Made by a program: the position numbers and the translations under genes. DNA of 9,045 bases, from positions 17,841 through 26,885 of the forward strand of contig PBPU01000085.1 in NCBI GenBank assembly GCA_002724825.1, read 5' to 3'. Positions 1-5,687 of the stretch are shown one piece after another. Numbering within the stretch: the stretch's first letter is position 1; the number at the start of each line of letters is the position of its first letter. The notes under the pieces were generated by a model. It was not told where the DNA came from. It did no database searches and worked only from the letters and a program-made list of their open reading frames with translations. The DNA comes from Acidimicrobiaceae bacterium. GTDB taxonomy: Bacteria > Actinomycetota > Acidimicrobiia > Acidimicrobiales > UBA8592.

Positions 1-1138
1 CATTACGATTTAAAAATGCCAATAAGTTGAGCGAACTTAAATTACACGCAGAATCATCTAAGTGCATATATTCGCTGCAGGGGTTACTTCCATTGATCCG
101 TCCGCTTATGGGTGTCTTATGCCATTTATTAATTGTGGAATCAAACTGGATTCCGGGATCAGCGCATCTCCAAGCTGCCTCGGCTATCTTCCGAAACAAT
201 TCGCGGGCTTTTACTGATTTGGTGACTTGGCCAGTAGTCCTGGAAACAAGTTCCCAATTTAAATCTTTCTCAACGGCTTCCATAAATTCATCACTGACTC
301 GGACAGAATTATTTGCGTTCTGATACTGCAAGGAGAATAGGTCTTTACCGTCAATACCGACATCAAAACCTGCAGATCGGAGTGCTCGGGCTTTCTCCTC
401 TTCTCTCACTTTTGAATCTACGAATTCTTCGATATCGGGGTGGTCCACATCTAGAATCACCATTTTCGCCGCTCGCCGTGTTTTACCACCAGACTTGATA
501 GTTCCAGCACTAGCATCAGCGCCTCGCATGAAACTGACTGGCCCGCTGGGTGTTCCCCCACCTGCAATTTTCTCGGTGCTTCCACGGACTCGGCTGAGGT
601 TCACTCCTGCTCCAGAGCCGCCTTTAAATATCCTCCCCTCATCGACATACCATTGAAGAATGGAATCCATTGTGTCGTCAACAGAAAGGATGAAGCACGC
701 TGAGCTCTGCTGAGGCGTATCGGGAACTCCGATATTGAACCAAACCGGCGAATTAAACGATGCATATTGATTTACAAGAAGATACTTAAGTTCATCAACA
801 AATACCTGTCGCTCTTCATCGCTCGCAAAGTAATCATCTTCCTGGCCCCACTGAGCAATCTGGTGAACGACTCGATCGATCAGATCCCTAAGCGAGGATT
901 CCCTTTCATCTGTCCCAAGCTCACCTCGAAAATACTTTTGCGAGACTATGTTACTAGCTGTAGCTGACCAGTTGATAGGGAACTCTACGTCGTGCTGTTG
1001 AAAAGCAATCGACCCGTCTGACCAATTCGTGATGCTCGCTTCTCGTCGCTCCCAGCTAATCGATTCATAAGGACTGGAGGTCCCAAAAGTTCTTCGGCGG
1101 CTGAACCCTATCGACGGGATTTGATTTACTTCGCTCAT
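1..1138 (-). CDS. nrdJ: Vitamin B12-dependent (class II) ribonucleoside-diphosphate reductase, N-terminal part, runs off the left edge
   Basis: Reduces ribonucleotides to deoxyribonucleotides using an adenosylcobalamin-generated thiyl radical. The minus strand is open from ATG at 1138 to the window edge (379 codons seen; the family is usually 700-1000 residues, so the C-terminal part lies outside). Visible motifs are AFNSPVWFN-type FNSPVWFNIG near 128-137, SSACFILSVDDTM near 146-157, GGSGAGVNLSRVRG near 173-186, GGGTPSGPVSFMRGADAS near 193-210, NNSVRV near 276-281 and NPCSEYMHLDDSACNLSSLNL near 352-372. By comparison with the Thermotoga enzyme, C354 is the thiyl-radical cysteine, C148 and C365 are the redox pair, and N352 and E356 are the substrate-binding partners; all are present. 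A GAGGT Shine-Dalgarno 5 nt upstream supports the start. It is divergent from the reductase gene at 1340. No cobalamin riboswitch is recognisable upstream. Confidence 0.96.
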   Translation of the reverse strand, partial: MSEVNQIPSIGFSRRRTFGTSSPYESISWERREASITNWSDGSIAFQQHDVEFPINWSATASNIVSQKYFRGELGTDERESSLRDLIDRVVHQIAQWGQEDDYFASDEERQVFVDELKYLLVNQYASFNSPVWFNIGVPDTPQQSSACFILSVDDTMDSILQWYVDEGRIFKGGSGAGVNLSRVRGSTEKIAGGGTPSGPVSFMRGADASAGTIKSGGKTRRAAKMVILDVDHPDIEEFVDSKVREEEKARALRSAGFDVGIDGKDLFSLQYQNANNSVRVSDEFMEAVEKDLNWELVSRTTGQVTKSVKARELFRKIAEAAWRCADPGIQFDSTINKWHKTPISGRINGSNPCSEYMHLDDSACNLSSLNLLAFLNRN

Positions 1139-1143
1139 AAATG

Positions 1144-1148
1144 ACCTC
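1144..1148 (-). promoter_or_regulatory. Shine-Dalgarno of nrdJ
   Basis: GAGGT on the minus strand lies five bases before the ATG at 1138. It fixes the nrdJ start, and the encoded N-terminus fits the family. Confidence 0.65.
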
Positions 1149-1276
1149 AGTACCTTAATTATTGGAACAAAAATCCCTCTTTAGAAGCTTTTTGCTTTAC
1201 CCAACAGTGTCGGTTTTGGAATTTGGAATAGCCGGAAAATATTGCCCAGCATCTATCACAAGCTACATTGAGTTCC

Positions 1277-1320
1277 TTGTGGATTGCTATGGGAAGGATT
1301 GTGGATTTCTTTGTGGATTA
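1277..1320 (-). repeat. Three DnaA-box-like direct repeats upstream of nrdJ
   Basis: TTGTGGATT occurs at 1277-1285, 1299-1307 and 1311-1319, all in one orientation. Read on the minus strand (the nrdJ sense) the 9-mers are TAATCCACA, AAATCCACA and CAATCCACA, each sharing ATCCACA with the DnaA box TTATCCACA. They lie about 140-180 bp upstream of the nrdJ start. DnaA boxes are known in the E. coli nrdAB promoter, so replication-linked control of nrdJ is a reasonable inference, though none of the three is a perfect box. Confidence 0.45.
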
Positions 1321-1339
1321 ATTCCTAATTTTCCCCAAT

Positions 1340-2092
1340 ATGAGCAGATACCTTATTAATATGGAAACTGATCTTGATTCACTTCTAGAAACCTATATTT
1401 CAGATATCAGACCTGAAGTCTCAGGCGCCCCTTGGGTGATGTTGAACATGATTTCTTCCAAGAACGGATTAGCGACGCTAAACGGCACTTCTGGCGCTTT
1501 AGGAGGGCCAGCGGACAAGGCTTTGTTTCGAACGCTACGAGGCTTGGCCGATGTTATTTTAGTTGCTGCTGAGACAGTAAGGACAGAAAATTACTCAGTG
1601 CCCGTTATCTCTGATCGGACATCTCAAATACGGGCTTCTCAAAATAGGTCCGAGCTTCCAAAAATTGCAGTCGTAACCAATAGTTTAAATCTTAATCCAG
1701 AGTCAACTCTCTTTTCGTCGCGCGATTACCACCCTGCGATTCTGACATCGAAAACAGGCCTCAATGTAGGGGCGCCATCCCTCTTCAAGAACATAGAAAT
1801 CTTCCAAATAGGAGAATCATTCGTTGACCTTAAGGAAGCCATACCTGCTCTAGCGGATACATATGGACCCGTGATCCTTGTTGAAGGAGGTCCAAACCTA
1901 AACCAACAATTAGCAGATCTCGATCTTTTCGATGAACTCTGTATAACGATTAGCCCAAGACACTCTTCAGACCCCCAATCTAAAGCAGTGACGACTGCAG
2001 AAAGTTATCAAACCGGAAAGATTTCCTTAGATCGCGAACTGATGGTCGGAGATTTTGCTTTTCAGAGATTTTTAAGAAAACGGTCCTGTTAA
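1340..2092 (+). CDS. RibD C-terminal-domain / DHFR-fold pyrimidine reductase family protein (Rv2671-like)
   Basis: A stand-alone NADPH-type reductase of the RibD C-terminal (dihydrofolate reductase-like) superfamily, 250 residues, without the deaminase domain of full RibD. Family signatures are PWVMLNMISS near 31-40, NGTSGALGGPADK near 48-60, GLADVILVAAETVR near 68-81 and VEGGPNLNQQL near 181-191. The N-terminal block closely resembles what I recall of M. tuberculosis Rv2671, annotated ribD and studied as a dihydrofolate reductase analogue. The substrate cannot be read from sequence; it may be a riboflavin-pathway pyrimidine or dihydrofolate. One oddity is SSKNG where the family usually has S-L-D-G, so the conserved Asp is Asn42. 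No clear Shine-Dalgarno precedes ATG 1340 or the alternative ATG 1361; the transcript may be leaderless. No riboflavin genes are nearby. It converges with the LysM gene. Confidence 0.8.
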   Translation: MSRYLINMETDLDSLLETYISDIRPEVSGAPWVMLNMISSKNGLATLNGTSGALGGPADKALFRTLRGLADVILVAAETVRTENYSVPVISDRTSQIRASQNRSELPKIAVVTNSLNLNPESTLFSSRDYHPAILTSKTGLNVGAPSLFKNIEIFQIGESFVDLKEAIPALADTYGPVILVEGGPNLNQQLADLDLFDELCITISPRHSSDPQSKAVTTAESYQTGKISLDRELMVGDFAFQRFLRKRSC

Positions 2093-2104
2093 GTCAATAG
2101 ACCT

Positions 2105-2141
2105 GCTTCTCTCAGCCTCGCGTAAACCGTCGGCAGAGAGC
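2105..2141. terminator. Weak hairpin between converging genes, possible bidirectional terminator
   Basis: In the 54-bp gap between the reductase stop and the LysM gene stop, GCT-t-CTCT-ca-GCC (2105-2117) can pair with GGC-AGAG-AGC (2132-2141). The alternative stem AACCG (2125-2129) / CGGTT (2141-2145) overlaps it. There is no clear T-run on either side, so termination is only inferred from the position. Confidence 0.25.
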
Positions 2142-2146
2142 GGTTA

Positions 2147-2608
2147 TCAGCTACTTAGAATCAACCTTTGCCCGATGTAAATTGAGCTTCCACCATTTAA
2201 ATCGGCTAGGCGATCAATGGTGTCTCGAGGATCTCCATCAGTGTCAATAGCACTTGCAATTGACCACAAGGTATCGCCAGGGGCAACAATATAAATTTCT
2301 CTCGGAGCATCACTTGTGAGATCCGCTCCCACTTGTTTTTCCCCGACACCAACGACTAGTGAGATAGCAGTCCAAAAAAGAGCCCCAATAATGATGAGGA
2401 GCAAGCCAACAAAGAGCCTCCGTTGAAAGTAGTTACTGGAACCTTCTGAGATGTTTTTACTATCGCCAGCAGACGCATCTACCTCTTGTCCTGACGATAA
2501 TCCTTTTAAATTGCTTCGGTATTGTTCGTTAAGTACTGGGTTGAATTGAAGATTTTGTTTCATATCATCATTCTCCCAAACGGGTGTGACAATCATTCCA
2601 GTAGACAT
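2147..2608 (-). CDS. LysM-domain membrane protein beside lexA, probable SOS cell-division inhibitor (YneA/ChiZ type)
   Basis: With the ATG at 2608 this is a 153-residue protein. It has a polar N-terminal stretch of about 60 residues, an RR dipeptide followed by one hydrophobic helix (about 65-87, LFVGLLLIIIGALFW...), a short linker, and a C-terminal LysM domain (about 105-151: IYIVAPGDTLWSIA ... ADLNGGSSIYIGQRLIL) that would bind peptidoglycan outside the membrane. This is the layout of YneA in Bacillus and Rv2719c/ChiZ in Mycobacterium, damage-induced division inhibitors divergent from lexA. The open frame extends to 2662, but that ATG lies inside a LexA box and the extra residues are encoded by operator sequence. 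ATG 2608 has AAGGA 10 nt upstream. ATG 2560 (GGGAG 9 nt upstream) is an equally possible start. Division inhibition is inferred from context and architecture. Confidence 0.82.
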   Translation of the reverse strand: MSTGMIVTPVWENDDMKQNLQFNPVLNEQYRSNLKGLSSGQEVDASAGDSKNISEGSSNYFQRRLFVGLLLIIIGALFWTAISLVVGVGEKQVGADLTSDAPREIYIVAPGDTLWSIASAIDTDGDPRDTIDRLADLNGGSSIYIGQRLILSS

Positions 2609-2640
2609 TTTCTGTATTTCCTTAGTTGGGTACTTGACTT

Positions 2641-2713
2641 CGAACAATTGTTCGGCGAACATAGGTTCTACGAACGTTTGTTCCTATAATTAATATATAC
2701 GAACATATGTTCG
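2641..2713. promoter_or_regulatory. Four LexA (SOS) boxes in the lexA / LysM-gene divergent promoter
   Basis: Four 14-bp sites match the Gram-positive/actinobacterial SOS box CGAAC-N4-GTTCG. Box 1 at 2641-2654 (CGAACAATTGTTCG) and box 4 at 2700-2713 (CGAACATATGTTCG) are perfect palindromes. Box 2 at 2656-2669 (CGAACATAGGTTCT) and box 3 at 2671-2684 (CGAACGTTTGTTCC) each deviate at the right edge. Start-to-start spacing is 15, 15 and 29 bp. LexA would bind here, repressing both its own gene and the LysM gene until DNA damage triggers autocleavage. Confidence 0.93.
2662..2690 (+). promoter_or_regulatory. Candidate lexA promoter overlapping LexA box 3
   Basis: TATAAT at 2685-2690 is a perfect -10 on the plus strand. 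The element 17 bp upstream (TAGGTT, 2662-2667) is a poor -35, but LexA box 3 sits in the spacer, as expected for autorepression. An alternative is TTGACT at 2634-2639 with a weak -10 (GAACAT, 2657-2662) and box 1 in the spacer. The two cannot be told apart from sequence. Confidence 0.35.
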
Positions 2714-2720
2714 ATTACAA
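2692..2720 (-). promoter_or_regulatory. Probable sigma70-type promoter of the LysM gene, with a LexA box in the spacer
   Basis: On the minus strand TTGTAA (2715-2720) and TATATT (2692-2697) are separated by exactly 17 bp, and the perfect LexA box 4 fills most of that spacer. Transcription would start near 2685, upstream of boxes 3, 2 and 1, which would then act as roadblocks or serve lexA. Confidence 0.55.
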
Positions 2721-2745
2721 CTATGTAATTTGAATTATCTTTAAA

Positions 2746-2771
2746 GCCTCCAATAGAGGCATAAAGGAGGC
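2746..2771 (+). promoter_or_regulatory. lexA Shine-Dalgarno with mutually exclusive hairpins
   Basis: AAAGGAGG (2763-2770), four bases before the ATG at 2775, is a very strong ribosome binding site. GCCTCC at 2746-2751 can pair with GGAGGC at 2766-2771, hiding that site. Alternatively, GCCTC (2746-2750) pairs with GAGGC at 2756-2760 as a short 5-bp hairpin, leaving it open. The sequence GAGGCAT is present twice (2756-2762 and 2767-2773), so one arm has two competing partners. Confidence 0.5.
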
Positions 2772-2774
2772 ATT

Positions 2775-3422
2775 ATGCCTGATAATCCATTGACAAAAAG
2801 GCAGTCCCAGATCTTGGAATTCATAGACAGCGCAATTCGCGAAAAGGGTTACCCTCCTACCGTCCGTGAAATCGGGCAGGCTGTTGGACTCAATTCTCCA
2901 TCTACTGTCCACAACCACCTTAATACCCTTCAAGATAAGGGTTATCTCCGTCGGGACCCCACAAAGAACAGAGCCATTGAAGTCCATTGGGATGCCGGTT
3001 CAGGAGCTGTGATTGATAGGCGACCCGTTACTCATGTTCCCCTTGTCGGAGATGTCGCTGCAGGATCTGGCGTTCTCGCAGCTCAAAATGTCGAAGAAGT
3101 TATGCCTCTCCCCTCAGACTTAACTGGAGATGGCGAATTATTTATGCTGAGAGTACGTGGTGATTCGATGATTGAAGCTGGAATTTTTGACGGTGACTTT
3201 GTCGTAGCAAGAAAACAGGAAACTGCCGATTCAGGTGAAATTGTCGTTGCAGGTATTTCCGGAGAAGAAGCGACCGTAAAGACGTTCACTAGAGAAGGAT
3301 CCTGCATAGTCCTCAAACCAGCGAATTCATCGATGTCACCTATGAGATTTGAAACAACCGATAGCCATGATGAACAGGTCCAGATTTTTGGAAAAGTTGT
3401 GACCGTGCTTCGAAAAATTTAG
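2775..3422 (+). CDS. lexA: SOS-response transcriptional repressor LexA
   Basis: Repressor of the DNA-damage regulon that cleaves itself when stimulated by RecA filaments. It has 215 residues, the usual length. The N-terminal winged-helix domain (about 1-70) shows LTKRQSQILEFI, YPPTVREIGQAVGL and SPSTVHNHL, the recognition-helix region. The C-terminal S24 peptidase domain has the Ala96-Gly97 cleavage site (VAAGSG), the nucleophile Ser131 in RGDSM and the general base Lys169 in ATVKTF, so autoproteolysis should be intact. The start is fixed by AAAGGAGG four bases upstream. Four LexA boxes lie upstream, so autorepression is expected. The gene is divergent from the LysM gene and its stop codon overlaps the dapE stop by 4 bp on the opposite strand. 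Confidence 0.98.
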   Translation: MPDNPLTKRQSQILEFIDSAIREKGYPPTVREIGQAVGLNSPSTVHNHLNTLQDKGYLRRDPTKNRAIEVHWDAGSGAVIDRRPVTHVPLVGDVAAGSGVLAAQNVEEVMPLPSDLTGDGELFMLRVRGDSMIEAGIFDGDFVVARKQETADSGEIVVAGISGEEATVKTFTREGSCIVLKPANSSMSPMRFETTDSHDEQVQIFGKVVTVLRKI

Positions 3423-4489
3423 AGACCGTTCTCTATCAAGCTTTTCAGAACTAAGTAACATGAATCGACTGCTGGTTTCGTAATTCTTTCCTCTTGAGTA
3501 TGTGCTAGTGTCGCATCTCCAGGGCCAAAATTTGCCGCTGGAATTCCCCGCTGATCAAAAAATGCTACATCAGTCCATCCGAGCTTCGCTCGAACTTGAA
3601 GGTCGTGTTTCCCTATCATCGATGCCAGCATTGGATTGGAAAGACCTGGCTTTGCGGGCGGAGCAGAATCAACCAGCTTCAGCTCATCATCAGAGGTGAG
3701 CATGGAAGAGAAAATATTTCTGATAAAACTTTCAGCTTCTTCCAGATCTCTATCTGGGGCCACTCGATGGTTAAACGTCAGTGTGGCTTTGTCCGGAACT
3801 ACATTACCTGCGACCCCACCTTCAATTCGAACTGCCTGAAGGGCTTCTCGGTATTCACAACCTTCAATTACAGGTTTTCTTTCCTCGTAGCCGTTTAGGA
3901 CCTCAAGTGCTTTGTCTAGGCGGTGAACAGCATTAACACCCATCCATGGTCTGGCAGTATGGGCCCGTTGTCCTTTTAATTCAAGAAGGAACCGCATTGT
4001 ACCTTGGCAACCTGCTTCAACCGTTCCAGACGTAGGTTCTCCAAGAAGAGCCAAGTCAGCATTGAGTAGTCCGGGATTTTCTCCGACGATATCTTTTAAA
4101 CCGCTATGTTCAGCTGCGACTTCCTCTCTAGCGTAAAAAAGGTACGTCATGTCAAACGCAGGAGAAGATATCGACTCCGCCAGTGAAAGCATTACGGCTA
4201 AACCCCCTTTCATATCTGCTGACCCGAGCCCCCACAGAGTCTCTCCTTCAATGCGAGCTTCCAAGTTATTATTTGCCGGAACAGTATCGGTATGGCCTCC
4301 TAGCAATAAACGTTGATCCTTTCCCATCTCGGTTCTGGCAATTAAGTTGTCCCCAATTCGAGTAGTTTCGAGCCATGGGACTCTGTCTAGCCTTTCTTGC
4401 AGGAAGTCAACAATAGCTGACTCTTCAAAACTCACAGAAGGGATCGCTACCAAAGTTGAAGTCATTTCAAAGGGATTTGGTTCAGTCAC
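3419..4489 (-). CDS. dapE: Succinyl-diaminopimelate desuccinylase
   Basis: Zinc-dependent M20-family hydrolase that removes succinate from N-succinyl-LL-diaminopimelate in the lysine / peptidoglycan precursor pathway. Numbered from GTG 4489 (356 residues), metal ligands and catalytic residues are H66 and D68 in GGHTDTVP, D92 in WGLGSADMKGG, E122/E123 in AREEVAAEHSG, E151 in LLGEPTSG and H330 in LAHTQEE. The dimerisation lid (about 170-280) starts at KGQRAHTARPWMGVNA. I place the start at GTG 4489 because AGGA lies six bases upstream. The frame extends to TTG 4516, which has only a distant AGAGG. It is the last gene of the minus-strand string, about 97 bp after dapC, and collides tail to tail with lexA with no terminator between. 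The all-hydrolase M20 family is broad, but dapC and dapF nearby support DapE. Confidence 0.92.
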   Translation of the reverse strand: MTEPNPFEMTSTLVAIPSVSFEESAIVDFLQERLDRVPWLETTRIGDNLIARTEMGKDQRLLLGGHTDTVPANNNLEARIEGETLWGLGSADMKGGLAVMLSLAESISSPAFDMTYLFYAREEVAAEHSGLKDIVGENPGLLNADLALLGEPTSGTVEAGCQGTMRFLLELKGQRAHTARPWMGVNAVHRLDKALEVLNGYEERKPVIEGCEYREALQAVRIEGGVAGNVVPDKATLTFNHRVAPDRDLEEAESFIRNIFSSMLTSDDELKLVDSAPPAKPGLSNPMLASMIGKHDLQVRAKLGWTDVAFFDQRGIPAANFGPGDATLAHTQEERITKPAVDSCYLVLKSLIENGL

Positions 4490-4586
4490 AGTTTTTCCTA
4501 AATGAGTACTTAACAACCAAGTTTTTCATACCTCTTGATTCAAGTTATTAATGAAATGATAGCGCCTGGAGAATAAATAAGAGGCG

Positions 4587-5687
4587 TCAACTATCTAATC
4601 TATTTTGAATTAGTTCAAGTTTCTCGAGGGTTTGAACAGCGGCAATTCGGACATGGTTCGAAGATCCAAAAAAAGATCCAGGTGCCACTAGTATTCCCAC
4701 TTCGGATGCGAGACGTTCAACTAGGTCCCACGAACCATCTTGCCCACTCCAGACCCAAAGATAAAAAGAGCCTTGAGGCAGTTCTGATTCAACACCTAAG
4801 GATTTGAGGCAGGATTGCAGAAACTCCAACCGTTCTCGATATCGAAGTTTTTGCTTCTCAACATGTTGATCATCAGAATATGCCAATGAAGCTGCAGCTT
4901 GAACTGGACCGGGAATCATTTTGCCAGAATGCTTTCTAACCTCTTTTAGCCAAAACACTAAATCCTCATCACCAGCATAAAAACCTGCGCGAATCCCAGC
5001 AAGATTTGACCTCTTAGACAGTGAGTGTACTGCGACCACACCAGGTAGGCCGCTGCTCAATACAGTACTTGGCTTCCGTCCCCAAACGAACTGTGAGTAA
5101 CATTCATCACTAAAAATCGGAACGTTGTGAGATCTTCCCCAGTCAGCTATTGGAGCTAAGTCCGCTACCGCTCCTGTTGGGTTGCTGGGATAATTAACCC
5201 AGAGCATTAGTGAACGGTTGATATCATCAGGGTCCAAGTCTTCTAGCAGTAACTTTCCACCCTCATCGACTTTGACTGGAACAGCCCGACAACCAGCAAG
5301 GTGTGCCCCCATTGCATATGAAGGGTAACTAATTTCCGGATATAGGACCGTATCCTTTTCAGGGTTACGTAGATGAAGATAGTTTGGAGTTGATACAACA
5401 AATTCTTTTGTACCAATGCACGCAGCAATATTTTTTTCAGCGTCAAGGCCTACCCTAAACACTCGCTTTACCCATTCTTGGCAGCTCTTGCGAAATTCTT
5501 CGGACCCTATAGAGGATGGGTACCCTCTTTCACTGTCGGATTCGACCAACGCACGAACAGCTTCTTCTGGAGGAGGATCACATGGGGTTCCTACCGAAAG
5601 GTCAACGACACCTCCAGAGTGTTGATTGGCTAAAGCTCTATAAGGATCAAGCAAATCATACGGATACGGTGGAAGCTCAAATCCCAT
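4587..5687 (-). CDS. dapC: N-succinyldiaminopimelate aminotransferase, actinobacterial DapC type
   Basis: PLP-dependent fold-type I aminotransferase that converts N-succinyl-2-amino-6-ketopimelate to N-succinyl-LL-diaminopimelate with glutamate as donor, the step before DapE. It has 366 residues from ATG 5687. Visible motifs are DLSVGTPCDPPP near 29-40, GYPSSIGS near 55-62, a GTKEF block near 92-96, YPSNPTGA with Asn169, SDECYSQ with Asp194 and Tyr197, and HSLSKRSNLAGIRAGF with the PLP lysine Lys225. The carboxylate-binding Arg347 is in HVRIA. Similarity to Rv1178-type DapC is strong (DLSVGTPxDP, LAVHSLSK). The start is set by a GGGGGAAG Shine-Dalgarno; the open frame extends seven codons further upstream without one. 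The start overlaps the hflX stop by 11 bp, which suggests translational coupling. dapE follows. Confidence 0.9.
   Translation of the reverse strand: MGFELPPYPYDLLDPYRALANQHSGGVVDLSVGTPCDPPPEEAVRALVESDSERGYPSSIGSEEFRKSCQEWVKRVFRVGLDAEKNIAACIGTKEFVVSTPNYLHLRNPEKDTVLYPEISYPSYAMGAHLAGCRAVPVKVDEGGKLLLEDLDPDDINRSLMLWVNYPSNPTGAVADLAPIADWGRSHNVPIFSDECYSQFVWGRKPSTVLSSGLPGVVAVHSLSKRSNLAGIRAGFYAGDEDLVFWLKEVRKHSGKMIPGPVQAAASLAYSDDQHVEKQKLRYRERLEFLQSCLKSLGVESELPQGSFYLWVWSGQDGSWDLVERLASEVGILVAPGSFFGSSNHVRIAAVQTLEKLELIQNRLDS

Noticed and set aside
1139..1339. Cobalamin riboswitch upstream of nrdJ
   Set aside because: The 200-bp region has no B12-box-like sequence or long paired leader, and B12-dependent nrdJ genes are not usually repressed by B12.
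1139..1339. LexA box controlling nrdJ
   Set aside because: Only half-site-like GAACA / TGTTC pieces near 1165 exist; no CGAAC-N4-GTTCG pair was found.
1162..1359. 65-codon plus-strand frame in the nrdJ / reductase intergenic region
   Set aside because: It starts at a TTG without a ribosome binding site, overlaps the reductase start, covers the DnaA-like repeats and has no recognisable protein features.
2609..2662. Upstream extension of the LysM gene to ATG 2662
   Set aside because: The ATG lies inside LexA box 2 and the first residues are encoded by LexA box 1. There is no Shine-Dalgarno. The predicted transcription start is only about 23 bases away.
4561..4585. Possible terminator hairpin after dapC (CGCCT ... 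AGGCG, 14-base loop)
   Set aside because: The stem has only five pairs, the loop is long and no T-run follows on the minus strand, so it is probably not a terminator.
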